The notes: generated by a model not told the origin, from the letters alone. Shown: positions 1-12,078, numbered from the stretch's first letter. The stretch is DNA of 64,000 nucleotides from Ehretia macrophylla (GCA_037974665.1 CM075775.1:29765732-29829731); one strand, 5' to 3'. A program made the numbers and translations.

Positions 1-300
1 TGTGACCGTCCCGAATTATGTGGAGAGTACGCGAATGTGATTGGTGTGTATACTCTCCCCGTGGCAAAGAGAAAACTACTTCTTGAATAGGTTAGAGAAT
101 TAAAATTTCCCCATGGCTATGCATCAAATTTAGCGAGATGTGTTGACATGCAACAATTAAAGATGTCACACATGAAGAGCCACGACTGTCATGTCTTCAT
201 GGAGAGATTGCTTGTAATTGCATTACGCGAGTTGATGCCTAAACAAGTTTGGGAGGCTTTTACACAACTAAGTTTATTCTTTACCAACATATGCTGCTGA
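1..300 (+). pseudogene. TNP2-like CACTA transposase fragment, upstream piece
   Basis: Frame 1 reads as the conserved TNP2 segment preceding DUF4218. It includes the motifs FPHGYASNLARCV and MKSHDCHVFMERLL, the latter close to the family consensus, and ends in LSLFFTNIC. An in-frame TAG at 88-90 breaks the frame before these motifs, and a TGA follows at about 298 where the family match stops. The reading continues, after an interruption of about 1.5 kb, at 1806. Truncated on the left by the window edge. Recognition rests on recalled TNP2 motif order, not on a search. Confidence 0.8.
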
Positions 301-1805
301 TAAATCCATATTTTTAGTAATTTTAACCCATCAAATCATATATATTACATTAATATTTCAAGCTTAATTGTATATTTTACACAATTTTAGTGCAATATAG
401 GTTTTGAAGAAGAAATAGCAACAATGGCCACAAAAATCAACACTTGAACAAGAAATTCAACGCGACACTGGAGAAGAATTGTAGAACAACTTTAAAATGA
501 GCAAATTGAGATTGAATTTGGCCAAACTGAGTGCAAAAACGGATTCAGAACGCTGAAAAATCTTGAAATATATTTGGTCAACTTTTTGGTCAACGGTCAA
601 AGTCACCGGTCAATGGTCAAAGACAACCGAGAGGGGCAAAGTGAATGTTGGCGGTCAAAGTTCACTTACAACAGTCAGATGTGAGCTTGCGCGGCCCTTT
701 TTGAAAATGGCGGACAAGTGGTCAACAACGCATGAAAGAAAAAAGGTGAAAAAAATAATAAAAAATTCATAGTGTAGAGTAGCGCTCGAGCGCCCAAAAT
801 CAACACTTGAGTGCACTATTCATCAGCCACCTATAAATAGTGGCGGAAATACTGATTTCGACGGACAGAAGAAAATTTCACCATTTTTCTTTGCACATAA
901 TCACTTTTCTTCATATTTTAGCTTAGGAGTAGTTTAGTTTAATTTAGTTAGGGTCCTAAAATAAGGGTCGGGCTTTTGGACTAACACCATAGCTTCAGAG
1001 AAATCGAGCCGGCTAAATCAAGACGTGCTTAAATTCGATAACTTTTATTCTTGATTTCGATTTTCGTTTTGTAAATCTAATTATGGCACTTTAGACACTT
1101 ATTTTTGGAATGATAAATAAGTGAGGATATTTTTGTATATATTTAGATTTATATTAATTAAAGTCTCGTATTCTTTAATTACTTAGTATTATCTACTAAT
1201 TATATGTATACTTGTAGCTATAATATAATTAATCGAGAATACATATACACCCGATTTTGTAAACCAGTGGTAATACGAGACTATCTCAGACGGAATTAGC
1301 TAGGTTGTACCAGCACCTCCGGGGTATATAAGTAAGAAGAATAATTGAGAAGTTGGATATTGTTAGGTTGTACCAACATATTCAGTCTTGTTAATTAATT
1401 AGTCATATTACTTACGTATCTAAGGCTAACTTCATAAGTGGGAGCTTGTAGCCCTATTTCTTGAATGATTTATTATTTTAATTTAAATCTATAATATTAC
1501 ACTTAAATACTCTGATCGAATTTATCATTCCAAATCATGGACTCGCTAAATTGAATTAACCACTGCTGGACTAAATTATTTTAGTTTAATATTGTACCTT
1601 TGGACATTTTATGTACCTTTGGATCCTTTATGGACCTCTGGACTTAATCAAACTTATCTGTGATAGGAGATAGTCAAACAAATTATAAACTAAATTCTTA
1701 ACTTGAACCGTTAATCCTAATCTTCGTGGATTGACCCTCTACTCACCATAGCTAGAGGTAATTCAAGGTAAGCAATATTTCCAAACATTTAACCTTACTA
1801 TTTTT
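300..1805 (+). mobile_element. Interruption in the transposase gene, probable solo LTR
   Basis: About 1.5 kb without a coding frame separates two adjoining parts of one transposase protein. It holds a CTATAAATAG box at 831-840, followed by a transcribed-looking leader. A phrase near its right end (about 1720-1750) resembles the LTR ends of plant Ty3/gypsy elements, with a GTGGATTGACCCTC-like core. The right border, TATTTTTTAG then coding sequence, would also serve as a splice acceptor, but no matching GT donor is seen at the left border. A clean target duplication was not found. It may be a solo LTR, an intron, or an intron that received an LTR. Confidence 0.45.
831..840 (+). promoter_or_regulatory. 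TATA box inside the LTR-like interruption
   Basis: CTATAAATAG is a good plant TATA box, about 70 bp ahead of a TTTTTCTTTGCAC-type stretch. Its place in the middle of the interruption fits a U3/R boundary of an LTR. No transcript evidence is available. Confidence 0.4.
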
Positions 1806-3382
1806 TAGCACAAAACGACGCGATCAGTTGCACAAGTCTGCAAAGTTTATATTTGGAAAGGATGCAAGAAGACATTGTCGTGATTTTTAGCAACTTAGAG
1901 AAGCTGCTACTTCCTGCATTCTTTGATTCAATTGAGCACTTGCCTGTTCATTTGGTCCACGAAGTGATTTATTGTGGCCCTGTACAATATCGGTGGACGT
2001 ATCCATTTGAGAGGTTTTTACAGGGCTTAAAGAGGAAAGTAAAGAATAAGGCACATGTGGAAGGATCCATTTGTGAAGCCTACCACATACTGAAAATGTT
2101 AACTTTTTGTTCTTATTATTTTGAAGAGCATGTTGTCACTAAGAGTAGAAGGCTTGGTCGGAATGACCAATATGATAATGTGGAACACCCTGATGGATGC
2201 TTGGCTCTATTTACTCATTCGGGCCGCTCAATCGGAAAATGGAAAGAGATGACAATAGCAGAAGAAGACTTGTATTTGGCACACCGCTATGTATTGATGA
2301 ATTGCGCAAAGGTACTACCTTATGTCAGGTAAGGCTATGACAATTTAAGAATATGTTAACGTGTTGGGCTTTAACTATACAAATTCAATTGACTAATATT
2401 TGTCTATTTGCTAGCATGTTCGAGGATTACCTTCGCAACCAATATGGCCTATTGAATCCGAGAGAATTCCAACTGCATGTTGACAAGTTTTTTCCAAAAT
2501 GGTTATATGACCATGTATGTACATGTCTCATAACTGAAATTCATTTTATCTCTTACGGTATGCATACCTTAAAACAAGAATGATATATATTTGTAGGTTA
2601 AGCACAAGAATGATGTAGATCATCGTGTACAATGTCTTTCAATGTGGCCTTATAAATTGGTTAGGACCTCGTCAAGATACATGGTGAATGGATACAGATT
2701 TTTCACACACGAATGTGCTACATCGATGAAAACAAATAATAGTGAAGTATACGTGAAAGGGATAAGCAATGGCGGGATAGGGGATATTGGCTACTATGGT
2801 ATGTTGCATAACATTATTCAACTTGAATATAATAATCCAACTTTACAACATACAAGGGTAGTTCTCTTTAAGTGCGAGTGGTACGATACCACGAATGAGA
2901 GAGGTGTAAAATACTATCGCAAGTCTGGTTTGGTTGAAGTGAATGTGAAGAGAAAGTATCCTAAATATGAACCATTTGTATTGGCCGCCCAAGCTCAGCA
3001 AGTTTATTATTGTAGATATCCAGAGGCCAAGGGGAATCGAAAAAATTGGCAGGCAGTAGTTAAAGTATGCCCTAGAAATATTTATGCCATGTCTGAAAAG
3101 GAAAGAGAAGCGGAACAAAGAACAAGTTTCTAGTCCAATGAGATGAATGTGCCCGTAGGAGAACCAAATGAAAGTAATTTGCCAACAATCCATCGTGATT
3201 CAGGTGAGAACAACAAAATATTAGAAGATGATCCTAATAACATCCATGGTCAGCCTATAATTGATGAAAATGAGGAGGAAGAACATGAAGAAGATGAAGA
3301 AGAATATGAAGATGAGACTGAAGATGAAGAAGAATATGAAAATGATAATGAAGATGAAGAGGAATATGAAGATACTACTTAA
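1806..3382 (+). pseudogene. TNP2-like transposase C-terminus: DUF4218, DUF4216 and acidic tail
   Basis: Three exons can be read. The first (1806-2328) gives DUF4218 with the signature GPVQYRWTYPFERFL and KNKAHVEGSICEAY. The second is 2415-2514 (FEDYLRNQYG), and the third starts at 2597 with DUF4216 (WPYKLVRTSSRYMVNGYRF ... VLFKCEWYD). Splice sites are CAG|GTAAGG, CTAG|C, CAT|GTATGT and TTGTAG|GT, and the codon phase is kept across both introns. In the last exon a TAG at 3131-3133 interrupts the frame, which then continues open into a Glu/Asp-rich tail to 3382. In CACTA elements this protein cuts at the element ends. The stop codons make this copy a pseudogene. Confidence 0.85.
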
Positions 3383-3604
3383 GATGATAATAATGATGAT
3401 AATGGTGATGATGATGATGAAAATAGTGATGAAGATGCTGAATATTAGTCTTTGGTAAAGGCAAATAGTTGTTTGATGAACTTATGTTATTTTGTGTTAT
3501 CGCAACTGATGTAACATTAGATTTTTAGTAAACATAAATATGCTTGTAAGCTATGAACTTAATTAATATATTAAGTGAACTAAAAAAAATTGTGTTTAAT
3601 TTTA

Positions 3605-6600
3605 GATAGGAGGTGGTAACGATAATGACCCCAAGGGGAAAAAAATTAAATTGACGAATTTATTAGGTAGGCTCAGAGAACGTGGGCAAACGCCAAACAC
3701 ATCGACAGGTTAGTAATGTATACAATATTATTATTTTACTCATTTAAAATTAATACTTGATTTCCTTGCTTTGTATCATAGTTGACAAGTTTGTATGGTC
3801 TACAGGTACAGGTCAGCCATCATCTGGTCAAAGACAAACAGATGGTCAGACTCCGAGTGTTCGTCATTCCATAGGTGTACATGGTGTATCAGTGCATAAC
3901 TCCAGTTCAGCCTCCATTGGTACGGAGCAGCGGGTGGCATACACTCCACTTCCATAGTAGGTAATGCCTCGTCAACTTTCACATTCATCTGGAGCTCCCG
4001 TTGACCATGTAGCTGGTCATACGACTCCAAACCTTCCACTTCACCCTCACGCAACAAATACCCAAACCACTACCTCATCCGAATTGCAACAAGGTTTTGA
4101 TGATCTACATGTCGAGAGGGATGGCACTCCTGCACATGGTGACACACAATGTCACCCGATGGCTGAGTCATCGAGAGCTGCAAAAGATCGAGCTGATGGT
4201 ATTCCAGACTGGATAACATATGGATTCTCTTCTATGGAAGAATTTGCAACATAGGCCACTGATTCTCGCAAGCATCTGAAAGTTAAAGGTGTTGGGTAAG
4301 TAGAATTATTCATTAACATGCTTAATATATAGTAAAAGTTAAGTTTCATACCATATAACACAACGGTTTCTTTTATAATTTGTAGATGGGATCCATATAA
4401 CACCACTAGAGATATTAGGAAATCACTACATGCAGGATATTTAGAGCCTTGGACAACTTGGAGAGAGATTCCGCCCGATGTGAAGGATAAATTTTTTGAT
4501 TACTTTAAGGTTCGAAATACGCATTCAATTTATATATTAGACAAACATATTATGTACTTGAGATATATATCAGATGTACTTTCTACATTTTTATTATATG
4601 ATTCACAGAGGATGTACAAGTGGTATCCCTGCGATGAAACAACTATTTGCGAGAGGTTTAACTTTTTCAGGCAAAAATGCGTAACAGATAACTTAAGCAA
4701 AGCCGGTAGCCAAGATAAGAAGCCATCGTGGCTCTCGCATGATGTATGGGATAGAATGAAAGTGGTGTAGAGTTCCCCAGTATGGTAGGACCAATCTAAT
4801 CGGAACTCTAATAAGAGAAGGAAAAATCCGTCTACGCACCATTTGTGATGTATCTCCGGACACGAATGGGCAAGGAGGATGGTAAGAATAAAGCTGACTG
4901 TACTGTAATAAGTGATAAATAATGAACAATATTACCTTGTACATTACATGTCGAGCTATTTGTTTTGGATAATTTTTAATGTAGATCAAAGAATGCAGAA
5001 ATGAAGTGACTTTTGTTGATGTTTTCAACAAAGCTTATCGGAAGGGTGCTGATGGACCATACATAGACGTACAGGCTGAACAGACAATGGTAAGCTAGTT
5101 TCTTTAAACTTTACAACATTGAAGATTGATATATACAGAGTTTATACAAATGTTTTATCCACACTGACGTCAAAGAACTTGAATTCGCTCGTAAATTTGT
5201 TAAATTGTTGATTACACCCCTAACTATATGAAATGTAATGATGCCAAGTACATTATTGAACTTAGGTTAGTGTGTTAAATGGAAAAAACTTTAGTAATCT
5301 CGCATGATGATACTAAGTTAAAGTTGGTTGAACGATTTAATATCTAAGAAAGTTTAGTAAAGAATATTAGAGTGGTATGATAATCAGAAATATAGACATA
5401 GTATTTCAATAACAAATGGAAATGCATGCATGAATATCTAATTTTGTTTAGTAGAAACAGTTTGATGGCCTTAGGAACTTGTTTAATATTCATTGTATTT
5501 GACTGTCAATGCTTGTATATTGCGTTGTGGCTATCTCTTCAGATAATACATGTAACTGGTTACTTCATGGTACAGAGGAAACTCTGTCCATTTGTCAGGT
5601 TTGAAAATTTTAAGGGAATTTGTTAATTCTTGATTACAAGCTTAATTATATGAAATGTAATGATGCCAAAGGTGTTATTGAACTTAGGTTCAAGTTTTGA
5701 ATGGATAAAACTTGAGTAATCTTATATTCTTGTTTGATACTAAGTTAAAGTTAAGTTCAATATATTAGAGTGGTATGATAATCGGAATTATAGCGATAGT
5801 ATTGAAATAGGTAATAGAAATGCATACATGAATATAATATTTTGTTTAATATTTCATTGTGTTTGAGTGTGAATGCTTGTATATTGCGTTATGGCTATTT
5901 CTCCTGAGTGCAGGTAATTGGTTAGTCCATGGTACAGGAGAGATCTTGTCCATTCTTCAGGTCTGAACTTACCCTTTTAGCGTGGGGTCTTGTCGAACCA
6001 TGACATTTTATGACAGTATATGTATGTTTTTCCTAGTGTTTGTTTCTCTGATGGTTTGTCAAATTATATTTTTGGTATGACTCCTAAATTGTCAATGGTA
6101 ATCATGTCTCTACGTGTTGATATATGTGCGTTACAAGCTCGATACAAGGAACTGCTTCAACATGCATCACAGCCATCAGAGGCATCCAAGTCCGATTCAG
6201 CTCCAACTCGTGTTGATCGTAATGCATTATTCTTGGAGGCAGTTGGTAGACCACGCAAGGGCCGTTTATACGGGGTGGGATCACAGGTCATTGTGGCATC
6301 TACATCAAACAGTTACCCTACTGTCGGAAGCCACATCACGCAAAAAGATCTCCAGGAGGCAGTTGCTCGAGCCACAGCATCTTTGGAAAGCAAGCTAGAA
6401 CAAAACAACGAGGCGTACTGCAAGCTGCAAGACAAGTTGGATAAGAATAACAAAGCACACTCTAATCTGCAAAAGAAGCTAGATAAGCAGAATGAGGCGT
6501 ACTACGAACTCTAACAAGAAAATTCATCGCAGTTACGTGATCTCCAAGCACAGTTAGCACTACTTGCTTCAAGGTTACCTATTCCTGCACATCATTAGTG
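3605..6600 (+). pseudogene. Ptta/En/Spm-type CACTA accessory transposase gene, broken
   Basis: A second intron-containing gene lies downstream of the transposase, as in other CACTA elements. Readable exons: about 3607-3710, 3782-3960 and 3964-4255 (low-complexity Ser/His/Gln-rich), about 4386-4509 (WDPYNTTRDIRKSLHAGY ... WREIPPDVKDKFFDYFK) and 4609-4770 (YKWYPCDETTICERFNFF ... PSWLSHDVWDRMKVV). Further exons lie around 4984-5090 (VTFVDVFNKAYRKGADGPYI) and 6069-6513, with a VGRPRKGRLYGVGSQ-like motif and a C-terminal coiled coil (LESKLEQNNEAYCKLQDKL). These match the plant transposase family PF03004 as I recall it. In-frame stops at about 4768 and 4786 make it a pseudogene. Confidence 0.75.
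5195..5970 (+). repeat. Imperfect tandem duplication inside an intron of element A
   Basis: Two diverged copies of about 400 bp lie side by side (roughly 5200-5605 and 5617-5968). They share phrases such as TATATGAAATGTAATGATGCC, GAGTGGTATGATAATC and CATGGTACAG, in the same order and orientation. Both copies lie within the long presumed intron of the second CACTA gene. Confidence 0.7.
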
Positions 6601-6869
6601 TTCGTTGTCTTCGTCTTCATCTTTGATGATGGTGAAAAGGAATAGAATTTTGAACTTTTTTAATGTTATGACATTATAAAACTCCACTACAATCAAACTG
6701 TAATAACTTTTGGATTTACTTTGAACAATCTTTTTAGATATTTATTAGCTAATTCTACAAATATGTGGTTTAGAAATTATTTTGCAGTATAAAATATTTA
6801 ATTGACAAGTCAAACAACTTATTATTATAATGGAAATTTCTACAAATATAAATTTACATTTTTGTGAGG

Positions 6870-7204
6870 TGTTGGCGAGGGACAAGTATTCGAGGGTTCG
6901 GCGAGGGATGAAAAATATGAGGGCACGGCGAGGGACCAAAAATACGAGGGCACAGCGAGGGACCAAAAATACGAGGGCATGATGAGGGCAAAAACGGTGA
7001 GGGCTTCTTGCCCTCGCATAGTAGTCGCCAAATTTGTCCCTTGCCGAGCCATCGCCAAATGGCGTGGGGTCGCCGAGGGACCCCAAATCACCGACGAAGG
7101 TTTCGGCGATGGACGATTCCCCTTGTCGGGCCCTCACCGAGATCCTTACGATGAGGGCCTGGCGAAGGGAATCGTCCCTCGCCGAAACCGTTTTTTCTTG
7201 TAGT
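6870..7204 (+). repeat. Right subterminal repeats and terminus of CACTA A
   Basis: Many copies of short CGAGGG/GGCGAGGGA motifs occur in both orientations (for example GGCACGGCGAGGGACC), then the terminus TTTTTTCTTGTAGT. Such clustered motifs are transposase-binding sites in characterised CACTA elements. GC content jumps relative to the surroundings. Confidence 0.8.
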
Positions 7205-8261
7205 AAAACAATTTCAACTTAGTTAACTATAATTCAAACATAAAATTCAAACATAAAATTCAAAACTTTCTTCTATGTTCCTTCATTTCTAGCCACCTAA
7301 GATAATCAATACCAAAGAAAAGCTAAAAAATGTTTCAATAATAAGATTTTACTAAATTATACAGAACCATATGTGACATAGGAAGATATAAACAAGAAAC
7401 AGTAACATGAGTATACACATTTCAACTGCCAACACCAACATAACCCTTCACAACTGTCATTAGCACAATCTTCACAATACCTCAAACAACCAATTCGCAC
7501 AATATAATTAACATGAACATAACAATTAAACACAATAACTTTAATTTAAATAAACAAATTAACAAGCAAAAAAAATTATATTATACAACAAAAACTCAAT
7601 CACTATACTAACCTAAGTGTTCAAATCTTTGTACAATAGCACAATTGATCATAAACCCCAAACCTTCAAAATAAAAGACAAAAAAATTAAATCAACTATA
7701 AATACTAAAAAAGTTGGAATTAAAACAAAAGAATTAAGCAAAAAAATTAATAGAATTCTCAAATTTATGTAAAAAAGTCCAAAAAAAAAAAATTTTAAAA
7801 AAAATATGAACATTACAAATAAAAAAATTAGAAATCAATAAATTAAACAAAAAATTAAAAATTAAAAAATAAATCTAAAATAAAAAAAAAATAAAAAATT
7901 AAAAAATAAAACAAAAAAATTAAAATAAAACACAAAAAAGAAATAAAAAATTTAAGCAAAAAATAAATCAAAAAATAAAAAATAAATAAAAATTTGAAAT
8001 TAAAACAAAAAAATGGGAAAATTCAAATATAAAACAAAATACTTAAATTAAAACAAAAAATAGAAATAAAAAAATTAATGAAAAATAAATCCAAAAATTA
8101 AAAAAATTAAAAATCTGAAAATTAAAAAAAAAATCATAAAATTAAACCCTAAAACAAATCCAAAAATAAAAACACAAAATAAAATTAAAATTTTAATAAA
8201 TACTACAAGCATAAACATAAACTATAACTATATATTCATATATTCTTTTATGCATGTATTT

Positions 8262-8310
<49 letters not shown>

Positions 8311-8530
8311 CATATATATATAGTTACTTATATATAACTATATATATATATAGTTATGAGGGCAGCTGCTGCTGCCCTCATAAAAAATAAGGGGCTGGGC
8401 CGTTGCCCAAACCCATGATCTGTCTCCATTTAGAGACGGTCCAGCGGGTCCGTCTCCATTTAAAGATGGACCTGTAGGTCCATCTCCTTTTGGAGACAAG
8501 CTAGACCGTCTCGAAATAAGCATTTTTTTT
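7205..8530 (-). mobile_element. Internal part of CACTA element C, probably on the minus strand
   Basis: No gene. Read on the minus strand, the order from 8530 downward is: a GC-rich block of GTCTCC/GGAGAC repeats (8398-8515), a perfect 13-bp hairpin (8354-8383), an AT dinucleotide run (8269-8345) and a long T-rich tract (A-rich on the plus strand, 7640-8200). CACTA B has the same order in its interior (11838-13000). The GGAGAC motifs match those near 14800-15230, so both parts likely belong to one element split by B. The element is probably cut off at 7204 by element A. Confidence 0.5.
8354..8383. repeat. Perfect 13-bp inverted repeat with 4-base loop
   Basis: TTATGAGGGCAGC at 8354-8366 pairs exactly with GCTGCCCTCATAA at 8371-8383 around TGCT. 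It stands at the border between the AT run and the GC-rich block of element C. Confidence 0.9.
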
Positions 8531-8916
8531 TTGTTTTGTTTCTTTATTATATTTGTTTAAGGGATATTAAAAGTACTATAAAAAATTTAATTTAAAATGA
8601 ACATATTAAAATAATTTAAACTAATTTTTTTAAATTGAAAATACCTTTAGAATTATATGATTTCTTTAATTTTATCAAACTATAAATCTTAACATTACTA
8701 GTTTAATTAATTAATGCAATTAAACTAAATATATAAACAAAATTTAAATTAAGTTAATTCATTAATAAATATTAATCATTAATTATTAACAAAAAATTTT
8801 AACTGCTTCTATTTTACTTTTTACGTAATGACGAAGTTGACTATGGTGTATACAGAGGTTAAGACGACCCAAAGATACTGTCTATTAGCTCGATAGGCGA
8901 TGCATATGTTGTATTT
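8531..8916. other. AT-rich stretch of element C left of the CACTA B insertion
   Basis: AT-rich sequence with no coding frame. The last bases before B are TTT (8914-8916), the left copy of the B target duplication. I assign it to element C only because it lies between the two recognisable C segments. Confidence 0.4.
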
Positions 8917-9479
8917 CATTACAAGAAAACAGCCTTGAGGCTACCAAAAATGGCGACGAAAAAAAGTTTGGTAGCCATTTGCAACGACTGGCGACGAAAG
9001 GGCGACAAAATGAAATCTTTCTTCACTGTTTAGTGGCTAAAATGTGCGAAAAAAATATCTTGCTGGGAAAATTACAAATGGTCGTCATTTGGTAGCCAAA
9101 CGGCAACGAAATAGCGACAAACAAAGTTATTTTTTGATTAATTAGTTATTGGTCGCCATTAGGTCACCAAATGGTGTCCACATGGCCACCGTTATCATTG
9201 ATTTTTGTTCGCAGCTTAATTACCAAAAATAAATTAAAAAATATATAAATATGGTATCCATTTGGTGGCTATTTAGCGACCAAATGGCGACCAAAAAACA
9301 TATATATTTTTAGAAGTAAAAATTATAAAAAAAGTTAAATAAATAAATTAAATAAGGGTCGCCCTTAGGTCGCAAAAGGGCGACCCATACGCGACAAATA
9401 TCATTTAATTTTTCAAAAAAAAAATTACAAAAAAACTAAAATAGTTATAAAATAAAAGAATTAATTATATCAATTAAAT

Positions 9480-11590
9480 TCTTTATTTTGCATGGTAGTT
9501 CATAGCCCCACCAAACGATGACAAACAGTAAAAGTTTGGTCGCCCTTTGGTCATCAATGGCTACGAAGGGGCTACGAAGCATCCATGTTCATAAAATGTT
9601 AGGTAGATCTAAAATGTAAAAATTAATAATAACAAATACATTACAAATTTGTTCAAATCTATTTTGTTTTGATTGAAAATATACTATAAGATTTCTCAAT
9701 GGTATAAAGTTGTACATAGTTAAGATGTAAGAGCATGAAAATGAATTAATGATTAATAATTTCATATTTAACAAAAGTGGGACTATGAAATACAAAGTGA
9801 AAAACAATGAAGATTGTATCATTGTCATTAGCTTTACGCACACCAATCAAATTGTAATTTCGTACTAACATCAATGAATTAGTATAAATTGAAGAATGAC
9901 TATAATAAAAGATAATATTTAGCTTAGAAGAGCTACTTAAAACAAAATAATTGATTGTATGAAATAAATTTTATTTTTTGCATGCTAATTCGTAGCCCCT
10001 TGGTGGCCATTGGCCACCAAACGGCAACAAAAAGTAAAAGTTTGGTCGCCTTTTGGTCGCCAATGGCTACGAAGGGACTACGAAATGTTCATATTCATGG
10101 AAAATTAGGTTGTTTTAGAACATAAGAATTAATAATAACAAATACATTACAAGTTTGTGTAAGATCTCTTTTGTTTTTATTGAATATTCAATGGTATGAA
10201 GTTGTACGTATTTAAGATATAAGAGTATGAAAATAAATTAATGAATAATAATTCTATATTTAACAAAAGTGGGATTATGAAATACAAAGTGAAAAACAAT
10301 GAAGATTTTATCATTGTCATTAGCTTTTCGCAAACCAATCAAATTGTAATTTTGCACTAACATCAATGAATTAGTATAAATTGAAGAATGACTATAATAA
10401 AAGATAATATTTAGCTTAGAAGAGCTACTTAAAACAAAACAATTGATTATATGAAAGAAATTTTATTTTTTGCATGCTAGTTCGTAGCCACGTAATAGCC
10501 ATTGGCTACCAAACGGTGACAAAGAGTAAAAGTTTGGTCGCCCTTTGGTCGCCAATGGCTACGAAGGGTTTATGAAATTTTCATGTTCATGGAAAGTTAT
10601 GTTGATTTAGAACATAAGAATTAATAATAACAAATACATTATAAGTTTGTGCAAGATCTATTTTGTTTTGATTGAAAATATATTATAAGGTTTACTCAAT
10701 AGTATGAAATTGTACATATGTAAGATATAAGAGTATGAAAATGAATTAATGATAAATAATTCTATATTTAACAAAAGTGGGATTATGAAATACAAAGTGA
10801 AAAACAATGAAGATTTTATCATTGTCATTAGCATTTCGCACACCAATCAAAATGTAATTTTGCACAAACATCAATGAATTAGTATAAATTGAAAATGACT
10901 ATAATAAAAGATAATATTTAGCTTAGAAGAGCTACTTAAAATAAAAGAATTGATTATATGAAAGAAATTTTATTTTTTGCTTGCTAATTCGTAGCCACGT
11001 GGTGGCCATTGGCCACCAAACGACGACAAAAAATAAAAGTTTGGTCGTCCTTTGGACGCCACTGGCTACGAAGGGGCTACGAAATTTTCATGTTCATGGA
11101 AAGTTAGGTTGATTTAGAACATAAGAATTAATAATAACAAATACTTTATAAGTTTGTGCAAGATCTATTTTGTTTTTATTGAAAATATATTATAAGATTT
11201 ACCCAATGGTATGAAGTTGTACATATTTAAAATATAAATGTATGAAAATGAATTAATGATTAATAATTCTATATTTAACAAAATTAGAATTATGAAATAC
11301 AAAGTAAAAAACAATTAAGATTTTATAATTGTCATTAGCTTTTCACTCACCAATCAAATTGTAATTTCGCACTAACATTAATGAATTAGTATAAATTGAA
11401 GAATGACTATAATAAAAGATATTATTTAGCTTAGAAGAACAACTTAAAACAAAAGAATTGATTATATGAAATAAATTTTATTTTTTGAATACTAGTTCTT
11501 AGCCCCGTGGTGGCCATTGGCCACCAAACGGTGACAAAATGTAAAAGTTTGGTCGCTATTTGATCGCCAATAGCTATAAAGGGACTACAA
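9480..11590 (+). repeat. Five-copy tandem repeat of about 500 bp in the left arm of CACTA B
   Basis: Units start at about 9480, 9969, 10462, 10968 and 11477 (spacing about 490-510 bp); the last is partial. Each begins with a TTTATTTTTTGCATGCTA-like phrase, followed by the GC-richer TGGTGGCCATTGGCCACC zone and an AT-rich body containing GATAATATTTAGCTTAGAAG. Copies differ by scattered substitutions and small indels, so the array is not very recent. Each unit brings another set of the short subterminal motifs. Confidence 0.88.
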
Positions 11591-11837
11591 ATTAATAATA
11601 TAAATCAAATTGTTTATATGAATAAATAAATTCATTTATTTAGAATAAAATTAATAATATAAATCAAAAGTTGTTTTTAGATAATATAAAACATATTTAC
11701 AAAATTTAATGTTAAATAAATTTACTTATTTAATATAAAATTAATTAATTTATAATTTATTATAACATATTTATATATAATTAAAAACAATATAACAACT
11801 TATAATGAAACATATAAATTAACAAAAAAAAAAATTA

Positions 11838-12026
11838 GGGCTTGGTGCTACCAAAGGGCTGGGGGCCCTTTGGTCGCGGGCCCTACTTAAATCAATGGGC
11901 AGCTGACCAATGGGCCTTGGGGCCCTTTGGTCGCCCATTCTTACTAAAAACAGGGGGCAGAACACTACCCCCTGTTTTTAGTAAGAAGACAAAGGTTTTT
12001 TTCAAAAAACCCACCCCACCCCTTTA
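11838..12026. repeat. GC-rich core of CACTA B with a perfect 18-bp hairpin
   Basis: A GC-rich island contains GGGGCCCTTTGGTCGC-type repeats, then CTTACTAAAAACAGGGGG (11940-11957) paired exactly with CCCCCTGTTTTTAGTAAG (11968-11985) around a 10-base loop. It divides the subterminal array from the AT and T-rich interior, as the 13-bp hairpin does in element C. Confidence 0.85.
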
Positions 12027-12059
12027 AGGTACATTTTTTTTTTGTTTTTATTTTGTTTA

Positions 12060-12078
12060 TTACATTATATATATAGTA

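Larger units (their letters stand above)
1..7204 (+). mobile_element. CACTA (En/Spm) transposon A, 3' part; left end outside window
   Basis: A decayed autonomous-type CACTA element on the plus strand. Seen: the C-terminal part of a TNP2-like transposase, a DUF4216-like region with an acidic tail, a second Ptta/En/Spm-type gene with a coiled-coil end, then a subterminal zone (6880-7190) rich in CGAGGG-type repeats, ending in TTTTTTCTTGTAGT at 7191-7204. That is the complement of the canonical CACTACAAGAAAAA terminus, with the outermost G changed to A. The left terminus lies beyond base 1, so the target duplication cannot be tested. In-frame stops in both genes show it cannot make its own transposase now. 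Confidence 0.85.

Noticed and set aside
2843..3193. Minus-strand open frame opposite the DUF4216 exon
   Set aside because: It is the antisense shadow of a recognised transposase coding region.
3261..3458. Lys/Met-rich plus-strand frame overlapping the acidic tail
   Set aside because: It arises from reading the GAA/GAT-rich acidic tail in another frame.
6745..7203. Open frames in the CACTA A right arm
   Set aside because: They translate the short GC-rich subterminal repeats and are not gene-like.
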